From Caulobacter sp. S45 (GTDB lineage: Bacteria; Pseudomonadota; Alphaproteobacteria; Caulobacterales; Caulobacteraceae), in the NCBI RefSeq assembly GCF_009765965.1, contig NZ_LMUL01000014.1, forward strand, positions 1,792,969 through 1,856,968: DNA of 64,000 nucleotides, read 5' to 3'. The position numbers and the translations under genes were made by a program. Shown in pieces: positions 9,094-19,755 of the stretch (position 1 is the stretch's first letter; each line of letters opens with the position of its first letter). Under the pieces are notes generated by a model. It searched no databases. It saw only the letters and a list, made by a program, of their open reading frames with translations, and was not told where the DNA came from.

Positions 9094-10059
9094 CTATGCG
9101 CCTTCCGGCGGGGCGAACTGGCCGCCACGACGGTATTTCCAGAGGTAGCCCGGCAGCACGCCCTCGAGCGGGGTGGGCGTGACGCCGAGCGCCTGGAGGC
9201 CTGGAGCCGCGGGATCGGCGACATTGTCGCGTCCGAGCATCAGCACCTGGTCCAGGGTGATCTGCGGCGGCAGGAACGGCAGCACCATGGTCTGCAGATC
9301 GCCAACCCGGCCCATGAGCTTGGCGGCGGGCGTGGGGATCGGAACCAGCATGCGCCGGCTGTGGATCTCGCGCAGCATCAGCTCCATCAGCTGCTTGAAG
9401 GTGTAGACGCCCGGGCCGCCCAGCTCATAGGTGTGGCCCGCCGTGGCTGGATCGGCCAGGCACGCCGCGACGGCCGAGCCCACGTCGCCGACATAGACCG
9501 GCTGCATCCGCGTTCCGCCGCCGCCGATCAGCGGCAGCACCGGCGACATCGCCGCCATCGCCGCGAACCGGTTGAAGAAGTCGTCTTCCGGCCCGAACAC
9601 GATCGAGGGGCGCAGGATGGTCGCGCCCGGAAAGGCCTCGCGCACCGCCGCCTCGCCGCCACCCTTGGTGCTGGCGTATTGCGAGGGCGAAGCCGTATCC
9701 GCGCCGATGGCGGAGATCTGCACGAAGCGCTGGGCGCCGGCGGCCTTGGCCTGCTCGGCCAGCGCGCGCGCGCCGTCGACGTGCAGGGCGTGGAAGCCCT
9801 GCTTGCCGGCCTGGTAGAGCACGCCCACCAGGTTCACGCAGGCCTGCGACCCCTCGACCACCCGCGCCACCGAGTCCGGATAGCGCATATTGGTCTGGAT
9901 CAGCTCGATCTGACCGACGTCGCCCATCACCCGCAACTCGTGCGCCAGGTGCGGACGACGCACGCCAACCCGGATGCGCCAGCCCTGTTTGGCCAGCGCC
10001 CGCACCACGTAGCGGCCTAAAAACCCCGAACCGCCGATGACGGTCACCAGACCTTGCAT
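9094..10059 (-). CDS. NDUFA9-like NAD(P)-binding protein (atypical SDR)
   Basis: 321 residues. The N-terminus is a Rossmann fold with the GGSGFLGRYVVRALAKQGW nucleotide-binding loop, followed by RVGVRRPHLAHELR and the atypical-SDR pattern seen in complex I NDUFA9-subunit relatives (FVQISAIGADTASPSQYAST, ATILRPSIVFGPEDDFFNRF, YVGDVGSAVAACL, YELGGPGVYTFKQLMELM). Bacterial members are annotated as complex I NDUFA9 subunit family proteins; they are thought to act in redox or quinone/lipid-linked functions, but the reaction is not established. The active-site Tyr-Lys pair of classical SDRs is not evident (YAST with a following Lys, YASTKGGGE, is the nearest match). Divergent from rimP; the shared upstream region is about 190 bp. 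Confidence 0.85.
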   Translation of the reverse strand: MQGLVTVIGGSGFLGRYVVRALAKQGWRIRVGVRRPHLAHELRVMGDVGQIELIQTNMRYPDSVARVVEGSQACVNLVGVLYQAGKQGFHALHVDGARALAEQAKAAGAQRFVQISAIGADTASPSQYASTKGGGEAAVREAFPGATILRPSIVFGPEDDFFNRFAAMAAMSPVLPLIGGGGTRMQPVYVGDVGSAVAACLADPATAGHTYELGGPGVYTFKQLMELMLREIHSRRMLVPIPTPAAKLMGRVGDLQTMVLPFLPPQITLDQVLMLGRDNVADPAAPGLQALGVTPTPLEGVLPGYLWKYRRGGQFAPPEGA

Positions 10060-10124
10060 GAGACGATCGCGCCCTTCGCCGAAAACTCCAGGCCGGATTA
10101 AAGGAGGACGCCGACGCCCGCAAC

Positions 10125-10153
10125 TTGAGCCGGTCGGGTTTGCGCGCTATATG
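10125..10153 (+). promoter_or_regulatory. Promoter of the rimP-nusA-infB operon
   Basis: TTGAGC (10125-10130), a 17-bp spacer and TATATG (10148-10153) match a housekeeping promoter. Expected transcription start is near 10160, giving a leader of roughly 90 nt before rimP that contains an intrinsic terminator. Confidence 0.6.
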
Positions 10154-10201
10154 CACGTTCACGAACATCAAATCGGTCGATTGCGCTGGATGGCGCTCTC
10201 G

Positions 10202-10232
10202 AGCGGCGGCCTCGCGGCCTGCCGCTTTTTTT
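10202..10232 (+). terminator. Intrinsic terminator in the rimP leader (probable attenuator)
   Basis: AGCGGC-GGCC, loop TCGC, GGCC-T-GCCGCT form a ten-base-pair stem with one bulged T, followed directly by seven T residues (10226-10232). It ends 18 bp before the rimP start codon and lies downstream of the only good promoter. No plus-strand gene precedes it, so its target must be the operon's own transcript. Confidence 0.75.
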
Positions 10233-10250
10233 CTGCTTGGAAGGTTACGC

Positions 10251-10841
10251 GTGCGGGCCAAAACCGCGGAAGATCGTAAGTTGCTGGACCTGCTCGACCC
10301 GGTCGCCGAAGCCATGGGTTACGAGGTGGTCCGACTGCGCCTGATGGGCGGCGTCGCCACCGGCCGCACGCTGCAGATCATGGCCGAGCGGCCGAGCGAC
10401 GGGGACCTGGGCATCGATGACTGCGTGAAGCTGTCGCGCGCCTTCTCTGAGGTGCTTGAGCCTGCCGATCCGATCGCCAGCGAATACCGGCTCGAGGTCT
10501 CGAGCCCCGGCATCGACCGCCCGCTGACGCGGGTGAAGGACTTCGAAGCCTACGAAGGCTTCGAGGCCCGCCTGGAGCTGGACCGCCTCGCCGACCGGCG
10601 CAAGCGGTTCAAGGGCCTATTGGCGGGGGTGGAGACCGTGGACGGTCAGCCCCATGTCGCCATCGACCTGGAAGGCGAGGAGGAGACCGCCTTGGTCCCC
10701 TTCGCCTGGGTCCTGGACGCCAAGCTCAGCCTGACCGACGACCTGATGAAGCTCGGCGCCGAAAAGCGCGCCGCGCGGATTTCCGAACAAGACCCGGCCG
10801 AACAGGCCGAACACGACACCGACGAAGAGGAGGAGGCCTGA
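10251..10841 (+). CDS. rimP: RimP, 30S ribosome maturation factor
   Basis: 196 residues from the GTG at 10251, chosen because GGAAGG lies nine bases upstream and the family starts here ([22 protein letters not shown]). RimP helps assemble the 30S subunit. Visible family features: the N-terminal domain motif [20 protein letters not shown], the central [10 protein letters not shown]-like segment ([18 protein letters not shown]) and [16 protein letters not shown], the strongest RimP signature. The C-terminal SH3-like domain is followed by an acidic tail (DTDEEEEA). Its stop overlaps the nusA start (TGATG), with GAGGAGG serving as the nusA ribosome-binding site inside rimP. First gene of the operon. 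Confidence 0.95.
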   Translation: MRAKTAEDRKLLDLLDPVAEAMGYEVVRLRLMGGVATGRTLQIMAERPSDGDLGIDDCVKLSRAFSEVLEPADPIASEYRLEVSSPGIDRPLTRVKDFEAYEGFEARLELDRLADRRKRFKGLLAGVETVDGQPHVAIDLEGEEETALVPFAWVLDAKLSLTDDLMKLGAEKRAARISEQDPAEQAEHDTDEEEEA

Positions 10842-12484
10842 TGGCCACCGGAATTTCCGCCAACCGTCTGGAGCTGCTGCAGATCGCCGAAGCGGTCGCG
10901 CGCGAGAAGTCGATCGACAGAGAGATCGTCATCGAGGCCATCGAAGAGGCCATCCAGAAGGGCGCCAAGACCCGCTACGGCGCCGAGCACGACATCCGCG
11001 CCAACATCGACCAGAAGACCGGTGAACTGACGCTCAAGCGCATCATCACCGTCATCGGCGACGAGGACGAGATCGAAGAAGGCGAGATCGGCAAACAGCG
11101 CCTGTCCGAAGCCCTGCGCCGCGACCCCAAGGCCCATGTCGGCCAGGTCGCCGAAGAGATCCTGCCGCCGTTCGAGTTCGGCCGGGTCCAGACCCAGATG
11201 GCCCGCCAGGTCGTCACCCATAAGGTCCGCGAAGCCGAACGCGAGCACCAGTACGAAGAGTTCAAGGACCGCGTCGGCGACGTCATCAGCGGCGTGGTCA
11301 AGCGGGTCGAGTACGGCAACACCGTGGTCGACCTCGGCCGCGGCGAAGGCATCATGCGCCGCGACCAGTCGATCCCGCGCGAGATGTTCAACATCGGTGA
11401 CCGTATCCGCTGCTACATCTACGACGTGCGGCGCGAGACCAAGGGTCCGCAGATCATGCTGTCGCGCGCCCATCCGGGCTTCATGGCCAAGCTGTTCGCC
11501 CAGGAAGTGCCCGAGGTCTACGACGGGGTGATCGAAATCCGCGCCGTGGCCCGCGACCCCGGCTCGCGCGCCAAGATGGCGGTGCTGTCCAACGACAGCT
11601 CCATCGATCCCGTCGGCGCCTGCGTCGGCATGCGCGGCTCGCGGGTGCAGGCGGTGGTGGCCGAGCTGCAGGGCGAGAAGATCGACATCATCCAGTGGAA
11701 CCCGGACGAGGCGACCTTCATCGTCAACGCCCTCGCCCCCGCCGAAGTCAGCAAGGTGGTGCTGGACGAGGACGACGAGCGGGTCGAGGTGGTGGTGCCC
11801 GACGAGCAGCTGTCGCTGGCCATCGGCCGGCGCGGCCAGAACGTGCGCCTGGCGTCGCAACTGACCCAGTGGCAGATCGACATCATCACCGAGTCGCAGG
11901 ACAGCGAACGTCGTCAGCGCGAGTTCACCGAGCGCACCGCCCTGTTCCAGGAAGCCCTGGACGTGGACGAGGTGATCGCTCAGCTGCTGGTCACCGAGGG
12001 CTTCGCCGCGGTCGAGGACATCGCCTACGTCGAAGAGGACGAACTGGCGACGATCGAGGGCTTCGACGAGGACACCGCCCAGGAACTGCAGGCCCGCGCC
12101 CGCGACTTCCTGGACCGGGAGGCCACCGAACTGGACTCCAAGCGCAAGGAACTCGGCGTCGAGGACGGCGTCATGGAGATCGAGGGCGTGACCCTGCAGA
12201 TCGCCGTCGCGCTCGGGACCGCCGGGGTCAAGACGGTCGAGGACCTGGCCGACCTTGCCACCGACGAACTGCGCGGCGCGTTCGAGACCAAGAACGGCGA
12301 GCGGGTCCGCACGCCGGGCGCGCTGGAGGAGTTCGCGATGAGCCAGGAGGACGCCGAACGGCTGATCCTACGCGCCCGCGTCGCCGCCGGCTGGATCGAA
12401 GCCGACGAACCGGAAGCGGAACCTGCCGAAGAGGCAGCGGAGGTCGCCGCCGACGAGGACAGCGTCGCGGCCCAGGAGGTCTAA
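10841..12484 (+). CDS. nusA: NusA, transcription elongation/termination factor
   Basis: 547 residues. NusA binds RNA polymerase and modulates pausing, intrinsic termination and antitermination. Order of domains: N-terminal RNAP-binding domain (ANRLELLQIAEAVAREKSID), S1 domain (about residues 130-200, VGDVISGVVKRVEYGNTVVDLG), two KH domains (IGACVGMRG-like VGACVGMRGSRVQAVVAELQGEKIDII, and LSLAIGRRGQNVRLASQLTQW), then two helix-hairpin-helix acidic repeats at the C-terminus (LLVTEGFAAVEDIAYVEEDE, VTLQIAVALGTAGVKTVEDLADL), as in other Proteobacteria. The stretch is strongly acidic at its end. As the operon leader carries an intrinsic terminator, NusA may feed back on its own synthesis. Confidence 0.97.
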   Translation: MATGISANRLELLQIAEAVAREKSIDREIVIEAIEEAIQKGAKTRYGAEHDIRANIDQKTGELTLKRIITVIGDEDEIEEGEIGKQRLSEALRRDPKAHVGQVAEEILPPFEFGRVQTQMARQVVTHKVREAEREHQYEEFKDRVGDVISGVVKRVEYGNTVVDLGRGEGIMRRDQSIPREMFNIGDRIRCYIYDVRRETKGPQIMLSRAHPGFMAKLFAQEVPEVYDGVIEIRAVARDPGSRAKMAVLSNDSSIDPVGACVGMRGSRVQAVVAELQGEKIDIIQWNPDEATFIVNALAPAEVSKVVLDEDDERVEVVVPDEQLSLAIGRRGQNVRLASQLTQWQIDIITESQDSERRQREFTERTALFQEALDVDEVIAQLLVTEGFAAVEDIAYVEEDELATIEGFDEDTAQELQARARDFLDREATELDSKRKELGVEDGVMEIEGVTLQIAVALGTAGVKTVEDLADLATDELRGAFETKNGERVRTPGALEEFAMSQEDAERLILRARVAAGWIEADEPEAEPAEEAAEVAADEDSVAAQEV

Positions 12485-12571
12485 ACCCAAGCTTGCGACC
12501 GCCCCTGGTTTCGGCACGGCTGAAACCAGGGCGGTCCGCCGGCCGGTAAATGGGAAAGCCTGCTCTTTGAA

Positions 12572-12660
12572 CCGCTCACCCCCGCCAAGGCGGGGGTCCA
12601 GCTCCAGCCCGCCGACGCATCCAGGTGAATCTGGGTCCCCGCCTTCGCGGGGATGAGCGG
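12572..12660. repeat. Composite intergenic palindromic repeat (REP/BIME-like)
   Basis: An 89-bp unit bounded by CCGCTCA (12572-12578) and its complement TGAGCGG (12654-12660). Inside are two hairpins: ACCCCCGCC/GGCGGGGGT (12578-12597) and TCCCCGC/GCGGGGA (12636-12653). It lies in the nusA-ylxR gap, within the operon, where it may stabilise or partly terminate the transcript. The rest of the gap (12485-12700) shows no gene. Confidence 0.75.
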
Positions 12661-12700
12661 AAGTGGGTCAACCTTAAGAATCGCGTTGTAATCCAATCCC

Positions 12701-13372
12701 TTGACCGACGACGACGTCCCCAAGACCCACGCCCACCATACCCACGCCCAGGCCTCGCGCGAGCGCCGGGACGCGGTGTCGGGCGAGGTCATGCCGGAGG
12801 CGCGGCTGATCCGCTTCGTGATCGGCCCGGACGGGGCTGTGGTTCCCGATCTGGCCGCCAAGCTGCCGGGACGGGGCATGTGGGTGGAGGCGTCCCGCGC
12901 CTCGGTGGACCAGGCGGTGAAGCGCAACGCGTTCTCCCGGTCGGCCAAGGCGCCGCTGAAACCCGCCGGCGACCTCTCCGATCAGGTCGCGCGACTGCTC
13001 CGCGACCGTTTGCGTGCATCGCTCGGCCTTGCAAGGCGATCCGGCGACCTTACCTTTGGTTTCGAGAAGGCGCTCGCCGCCATCGAGGCCGGGAAGGTCT
13101 CCTGGATGGTGGAGGCCTCCGACGGCGCCGCCGACGGCAGGCGCAAGCTTCTCCAGGCGACGCGCCGCGTAGAGAAGCCGCCGAGACTGTTCGGCGTCTT
13201 CACATCGCAGGAATTGAGTTTGGCCTTGGGCGCGGGACCTGTGATACACTTGGTTTTCCTTGCGGGGCGAAGTGCTAACCGTTGGACGCTGGACGTCGAA
13301 CGGCTGGCCGGCTTCAGCCCGCTCCTTCCTGAGAGTTGGCGCGAGGGGCCGGGTGACGGGCGGAGCGGTTGA
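12701..13372 (+). CDS. YlxR-family RNA-binding protein (DUF448, alphaproteobacterial long form)
   Basis: 223 residues from a TTG at 12701; there is no convincing ribosome-binding site, so the start is uncertain. Residues about 20-95 are a YlxR/DUF448 domain (SGEVMPEARLIRFVIGPDGAVVPDLAAKLPGRGMWV, with the typical KLPGRGMWV and later VKRNAFSRSAK). The second half (LRDRLRASLGLARRSGDLTFGFEKALAAI) resembles the L7Ae-like RNA-binding fold fused to YlxR in alphaproteobacteria. YlxR proteins bind RNA and, in some species, regulate transcription; the role here is unproven. The family's usual R-x-C start of the domain is ERRDAVSGE here, lacking the Cys. The nusA-ylxR-infB order is conserved in many bacteria. 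Confidence 0.85.
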   Translation: MTDDDVPKTHAHHTHAQASRERRDAVSGEVMPEARLIRFVIGPDGAVVPDLAAKLPGRGMWVEASRASVDQAVKRNAFSRSAKAPLKPAGDLSDQVARLLRDRLRASLGLARRSGDLTFGFEKALAAIEAGKVSWMVEASDGAADGRRKLLQATRRVEKPPRLFGVFTSQELSLALGAGPVIHLVFLAGRSANRWTLDVERLAGFSPLLPESWREGPGDGRSG

Positions 13373-13445
13373 TCGCTTCCGTCCTTTTTGCTTTTGGACC
13401 ATGTGCAGCCGGGCCTTTTTACCCGGAAGTGAGTAAAGCGAGCGG

Positions 13446-16400
13446 ATGAGCGACGGCGATAACGAGAACGGTCGGGGTGGTGGTGATAACGGTGGTCAGG
13501 GCGGGGCGCCCGGCGGCCGTGGACCTTTGACGCTCAAGCCGCGTGGCGGCGGGAGCGGAGCCGTACCCGCCGGCACTGTGCGGCAGAGCTTCAGCCATGG
13601 CCGCTCCAAGACGGTGGTGGTCGAGACCAAGCGTCGCCGGCCTGGAGCCGACCTGGCTCCGGTCCAGGCGCCGCGTCCGGCCGCGCCGGCCGCCCAGGCC
13701 CCGCGTCCGGCGGCCGCTTCGGGCTCCGCCTCTTCCGGCGGCGCGAATCTGAACCTGTCCCAGAGCGAACTGGCCGCCCGCCAGCGCGCCCTGGACGCCG
13801 CACGCCAGACCGAAGAGCGTCGCTCGGATGAAGCCGCAGCGCGTCATCGCGAGACCGAAACCAGCACGGTCGAGCCTGCTCCGCGCGAAGCGACGCCTCC
13901 CGCGGCGCCCGCAGCCCAGAGCCCTCCCCCAGTCGCGGCGTCTACAGCGCCCCCGGCGACCGCGCCGACGTCCGTAGCCGCGCCCGTATCGGCCCCCGCG
14001 CCGACTGCGACAGCTCCGGCCGCGCCGCCGGTCGTGGCGACCCCGCCAGCGTCCGCGCCCGTCGCGTCTGCGCCCATCGCAGCCGCTCCCGTTTCGCCGC
14101 TTGCGCCCGCAGCTCCCGAAGCGCCCGCGAAACCCAAGGCCTGGGAAGGCCTGGGCCAGACGCGCCGCATCGAAACCCCGGGCGAACGTCCTCCCCGTGA
14201 AGCCGCAACCCCACGCCCCCAAGCGGGTGGGTTCGACCGGCCTCGCGATGCGCCGGCCCGCTCCGAGGGCGGCTATGGCGATCGTGCGCCCCGGCCCCAG
14301 GGCGGCGGCGCCAGCTATGGCGATCGTCCGCGTCCCGCAGGCGGCGGTGGCTTCGGCGATCGTCCTCGCCCCGCGGCCGGCGGCGCCGGCTATGGTGATC
14401 GCGCCCGTCCCGCTGGCGGCGGCGCTGGCGCCGGCGCCTATGGCGACCGGCCCCGGCCCCCGCGTGAAGGCGGCGCTGGCGGCGCTGGTGCAGGCGGCGG
14501 CTACGGCGATCGTGGCGCCCGGCCTCCGGCCGGCGGCGGCGCATACGGCGATCGTCCCCCGCGTCCGGCCCGCGAAGGCGGCGCGCCCGCTGGCGGCGGC
14601 ACTGTACGATATGGCGTCAACGACCGGCCCGCCGGCCCACGGCCCGGCGGTCCGCCGCGCTCCGGCCCCGGCGGCGCCCGCACCAGCACCGCGCCCTCCG
14701 CGCCCGAAATCTCTAAGACCACGCGCTCCGCGCCTCCGCACGCCGGCCAACGCCGGCCCGCGGGCGCCGGCGGCGGCTTCGACGAGGAAGATCGTGGCGG
14801 CGGCGCCAACCGTCGTGGCGGCGCGCCCGGCAAGGCGCTCTCGCGCGCCAAGGGGGCTCCCCAACGTCGCGAAGGTCGCCTGACCATCCAGGCCGTGGCC
14901 GGCGACGGCGACACCGCCGAGCGCATGCGCTCGCTGGCCTCGGTTCGCCGGGCCCGTGAACGCGAGCGGGAAAAGCGCACCAAGGGCGCCGGCGGTCCCG
15001 AGACGGGCCTGCGGGCTCGCGAGGTGATCATCCCCGACACCATCACCCTGTCGGAACTGGCCCAGCGCATGGCCATCCGCGCCGGCGACGTGATCAAGTA
15101 CCTGATGCGTCAGGGCACCATGCTCACGCTCAACGACGTGCTGGACGCCGACACCGCCGAGCTGATCGCCGCCGAGTTCGGCCATACGGTCAAGCGCGTG
15201 TCGGACAGCGACGTGGAAACCGGCTTCCTGGCCGACGAGGACCACGCCGACGATACGGCGCCGCGTCCGCCCGTGGTCACCATCATGGGCCACGTCGACC
15301 ACGGCAAGACCAGCCTGCTCGACGCCCTGCGCTCGGCCGACGTGGCCGGGAGCGAACATGGCGGCATCACCCAGCATATCGGCGCCTATCAGGTGCGGCT
15401 GGAGACCGGCGACCGGGTCACCTTCCTGGACACCCCGGGCCACGCCGCCTTCTCGGCCATGCGGGCGCGCGGCGCCAACGTGACCGACATCGTGGTGCTG
15501 GTGGTGGCGGCCGACGACGGCGTGATGCCTCAGACCATCGAGGCCATCAACCACGCCAAGGCGGCCGGCGCCCCGATCATCGTGGCGGTCAACAAGATCG
15601 ACAAGCCGGAGGCCAACTCCCAGCGCGTGATCAACGAACTGCTCCAGCACGAGATCGTGGTCGAAAGCCTGGGCGGCGAAACCCAGGTGATCGAGGTCTC
15701 CGCCACCAAGAAGATGGGCCTGGACCACCTGGTCGAAGCCATCCTGGTGCAGGCCGAGATGATGGACCTGCGCGCCAAGCCCGACCGTTCGGCCGAAGGC
15801 GTGGTGATCGAAGCCAAGCTCGACAAGGGCCGCGGCCCCGTGGCCTCGGTGCTGGTCCAGCGCGGCACGCTCAAGCGCGGCGAAATCATCGTCGCCGGCC
15901 ATGCCTGGGGTCGCGTTCGCGCCCTGGTCAACGAGCGTGGCGAACAGGTGGCCGAAGCCGGCCCGTCCGAGCCGGTGGAAATCCTGGGCCTCGACCAGGC
16001 GCCAAGCCCGGGCGAACCTTTCGCCATCGTCGAGAACGAGGCTCGCGCCCGTGAGCTGACCGAATATCGCGCGCGTCAGCGTCGCGAGAAGCAGATGGGG
16101 GCGGGCGTCGGCTCGACCTCGCTGGCCGAGATGATGGCCAAGCTGCAGAACAAGCAGGTCAAGGAACTGGCCCTGGTGGTCAAGGGCGACGTGCAGGGCT
16201 CCACCGAGGCGATCATCGGCTCGCTGGAGAAGCTCGGCAACGAGGAGGTCCGTGCGCGGATCATCCACTCCGGCGTCGGCGCGATCACCGAGTCCGACGT
16301 GCAGCTGGCCAAGGGTTCGGGCGCGCCGATCATCGGCTTCAACGTCCGCGCCTCCAAGCAGGCGCGCGACCTGGCCGAGCGTGAGGGCGTGGAGATCCGC

Positions 16401-16772
16401 TACTACGCGATCATCTACGACCTGATCGACGACATCAAAGGCGTGCTCTCGGGCATGCTGGCGCCGATGCAACGCGAAACCTGGCTCGGCAACGCCACGG
16501 TGCTGGAGGTGTTCAACATCACCAAGGTCGGCAACGTCGCCGGCTGTCGCGTCACCGAGGGCGTGGTCCGCCGCGGCTCCAAGATCCGGGTCATCCGCGC
16601 CGACGTGGTGGTCCAGGAAATGGGCACGCTGCAGACGCTGCGCCGGTTCAAGGAAGACGTGGCGGAGGTCACCTCCGGTTACGAGTGCGGCATGAACTAC
16701 TCCAACCAGGACATCAAACCTGGTGACGTGATCGAGTGCTTCAACGTCGAGACGGTGGCCCGGACGCTCTAG
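13446..16772 (+). CDS. infB: Translation initiation factor IF-2
   Basis: 1108 residues, long because of its N-terminal half. IF-2 is the GTPase that brings fMet-tRNA to the 30S subunit and drives subunit joining. The N-terminus begins with the alphaproteobacterial motif [12 protein letters not shown] and [21 protein letters not shown], then an Ala/Pro-rich linker and a Gly-rich run with seven (Y/F)GDR repeats. The conserved IF2_N domain includes [28 protein letters not shown]. The G domain has GHVDHGKT near residue 614, DTPGHAAF and NKID; domains II-IV follow to the C-terminus ([21 protein letters not shown]). A strong intrinsic terminator follows 25 bp after the stop. rbfA, truB, rpsO and pnp, often next in Proteobacteria, are absent. 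Confidence 0.98.
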   Translation: MSDGDNENGRGGGDNGGQGGAPGGRGPLTLKPRGGGSGAVPAGTVRQSFSHGRSKTVVVETKRRRPGADLAPVQAPRPAAPAAQAPRPAAASGSASSGGANLNLSQSELAARQRALDAARQTEERRSDEAAARHRETETSTVEPAPREATPPAAPAAQSPPPVAASTAPPATAPTSVAAPVSAPAPTATAPAAPPVVATPPASAPVASAPIAAAPVSPLAPAAPEAPAKPKAWEGLGQTRRIETPGERPPREAATPRPQAGGFDRPRDAPARSEGGYGDRAPRPQGGGASYGDRPRPAGGGGFGDRPRPAAGGAGYGDRARPAGGGAGAGAYGDRPRPPREGGAGGAGAGGGYGDRGARPPAGGGAYGDRPPRPAREGGAPAGGGTVRYGVNDRPAGPRPGGPPRSGPGGARTSTAPSAPEISKTTRSAPPHAGQRRPAGAGGGFDEEDRGGGANRRGGAPGKALSRAKGAPQRREGRLTIQAVAGDGDTAERMRSLASVRRAREREREKRTKGAGGPETGLRAREVIIPDTITLSELAQRMAIRAGDVIKYLMRQGTMLTLNDVLDADTAELIAAEFGHTVKRVSDSDVETGFLADEDHADDTAPRPPVVTIMGHVDHGKTSLLDALRSADVAGSEHGGITQHIGAYQVRLETGDRVTFLDTPGHAAFSAMRARGANVTDIVVLVVAADDGVMPQTIEAINHAKAAGAPIIVAVNKIDKPEANSQRVINELLQHEIVVESLGGETQVIEVSATKKMGLDHLVEAILVQAEMMDLRAKPDRSAEGVVIEAKLDKGRGPVASVLVQRGTLKRGEIIVAGHAWGRVRALVNERGEQVAEAGPSEPVEILGLDQAPSPGEPFAIVENEARARELTEYRARQRREKQMGAGVGSTSLAEMMAKLQNKQVKELALVVKGDVQGSTEAIIGSLEKLGNEEVRARIIHSGVGAITESDVQLAKGSGAPIIGFNVRASKQARDLAEREGVEIRYYAIIYDLIDDIKGVLSGMLAPMQRETWLGNATVLEVFNITKVGNVAGCRVTEGVVRRGSKIRVIRADVVVQEMGTLQTLRRFKEDVAEVTSGYECGMNYSNQDIKPGDVIECFNVETVARTL
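14268..14580 (+). repeat. In-frame Gly-rich (Y/F)GDR repeat coding region inside infB
   Basis: Seven degenerate units of the form (Y/F)GDR(P/A)RP(x)GGG occur in about 100 residues, for example [22 protein letters not shown] and [11 protein letters not shown]. The codons of neighbouring units are nearly identical (ggcgatcgtc recurs), pointing to recent tandem duplication. Length here probably varies among strains. Confidence 0.8.
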
Positions 16773-16797
16773 CGCCCGGTACGCTGCAGAACATCAA

Positions 16798-16831
16798 GGG
16801 CGCGGACCTCACGGTTCGCGCCCTTTTTGTT
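16798..16831 (+). terminator. Intrinsic terminator of the rimP-infB operon
   Basis: GGGCGCGGACC (16798-16808), loop TCAC, GGTTCGCGCCC (16813-16823) pair over 11 bp with a single G-U, followed by TTTTTGTTT. The convergent M28 peptidase gene ends at 16914. Confidence 0.9.
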
Positions 16832-16913
16832 TGCCTGACTGGCTAGAGCTTCAGGCATCCCCAATCCGTCAGTCCCCGCGAGCACGAAAATAGGGAGAGC
16901 CTCGACGGCCTGA

Positions 16914-18581
<1,668 letters not shown>

Positions 18582-18674
18582 CTCCCGCGCACCGGCGCCG
18601 AGGCTCGATACAAGCAGGCCCGACGGCCGCCTGCGACCCTTTTGTGAAGCAGTTCGCCGCTTACGCCCCGAAAC

Positions 18675-19682
18675 CTATTCCGCGGCCGTTTCGGCGTGCA
18701 TGGCCAACGCCTGACGGAGCTGGTCCACCAGCAACCGGCGCAACCGTTCCGGGGCCAACACCTCGACGTCGGCGCCCCAGGTGAACAGGTGCCAGGCCAG
18801 TTCGCGCATGCCGCTGGCGCGGAAAGCCACCGTAACCGACCCGTCCGGCTGAGGCTCGACCACCTGGCCGACGTGGAAGCGCCAGCGCTTCACGGAGTCC
18901 GAGGCCCGCGCCGAAATGCGCAGCATCACATCCTCGGTGTCGTCCTGGTAGATGCCGAAACTCTGGTCGGCATAGGCCTGCAGCGAGAACTCGACGGGGC
19001 GGAGCGCAGGCCGGGCCAGCACCTCGACGTCCTCGATCCGGTCCAGCCGCCAGTTGCGCGGCCGGGCGCCCTCCCCCTCCGCCGCCACCAGATAGTTGCT
19101 GCGCCCGAACAGCAGGCCGTAGGGGATCACCTCCCGCGCGCGTCCGGGCGAAGACCCGCCGGCATAGCGGAAACCGAGCGCGCGGCCGGCCGTCAGCGCC
19201 TCGCGGATAGCGCCGAGCACGGCTTCGTCCTCGAACGGACGCGGGCCGGCCTGGACGGCGATGGCTTCGGCCTGGAGCAGGGCTTCCAGGTCCGGGGCCA
19301 TGCGGCGGCGCACCGGCGCGCGCAGGGCCGACAGCACCTTGGCCTCCAGCCCACGCAGGGCCGCTGCGCGCACGGCGGAGCCCTGGGTCTCCAACTCCTG
19401 GGCAGCCGAGCCCAGCGCCGCCAGCTCATGGGTGCTGGGCGCCTGCATGAAGCCGTCCAGGCCGGCGGGGATGCGGAAGCGCTTGGTCGGCGGATCGGGC
19501 ACCGCCTCCATCTGTGGGAACATATCCATCAGCCGGTCGCGCATGCGCTCGGCGGTGCGGCGGTCGACCCCGGCCAACTGGGCCATCTCGTCGAGCGTCA
19601 TCCCCTCGGCCGAGCCGGCGAGGGCCCGAGCCAACTCCAGCAGGGCCATGGCTTTTTCGAGCCGCATCGCAATGACGTCCAC
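18675..19682 (-). CDS. WYL-domain transcriptional regulator (YafY family)
   Basis: 335 residues. The N-terminus is a winged helix (LARALAGSAEGMTLDEMAQLAGVDRRTAERMRDRLMDMFP) and the centre to C-terminus a WYL domain (about residues 150-250; ALGFRYAGGSSPGRAREVIPYGLLFGRSNYLVA, with the W-Y-L position as NWRLDRIEDVEVL), followed by a WCX-like wing (LRISARASDSVKRWRFH). WYL proteins sense ligands, often nucleic-acid related, and act as activators or repressors. It is divergent from the unknown gene at 19756, with a 73-bp shared upstream region, so it could regulate that gene or itself. Confidence 0.9.
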   Translation of the reverse strand: MDVIAMRLEKAMALLELARALAGSAEGMTLDEMAQLAGVDRRTAERMRDRLMDMFPQMEAVPDPPTKRFRIPAGLDGFMQAPSTHELAALGSAAQELETQGSAVRAAALRGLEAKVLSALRAPVRRRMAPDLEALLQAEAIAVQAGPRPFEDEAVLGAIREALTAGRALGFRYAGGSSPGRAREVIPYGLLFGRSNYLVAAEGEGARPRNWRLDRIEDVEVLARPALRPVEFSLQAYADQSFGIYQDDTEDVMLRISARASDSVKRWRFHVGQVVEPQPDGSVTVAFRASGMRELAWHLFTWGADVEVLAPERLRRLLVDQLRQALAMHAETAAE

Positions 19683-19755
19683 ATTTGTCGTAGCAGCCCA
19701 TCAGAAGGTCTCCTGCGGGCCAAGGCAAGCCCCGCCCGATTGAGGAGCCCCACCC

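Noticed and set aside
13419-16472. Long minus-strand open frame of 1017 codons opposite infB
   Set aside because: Shadow of a GC-rich gene: composition is His/Asp/Gly/Arg-rich with no domain, and the plus strand encodes IF-2 in full.
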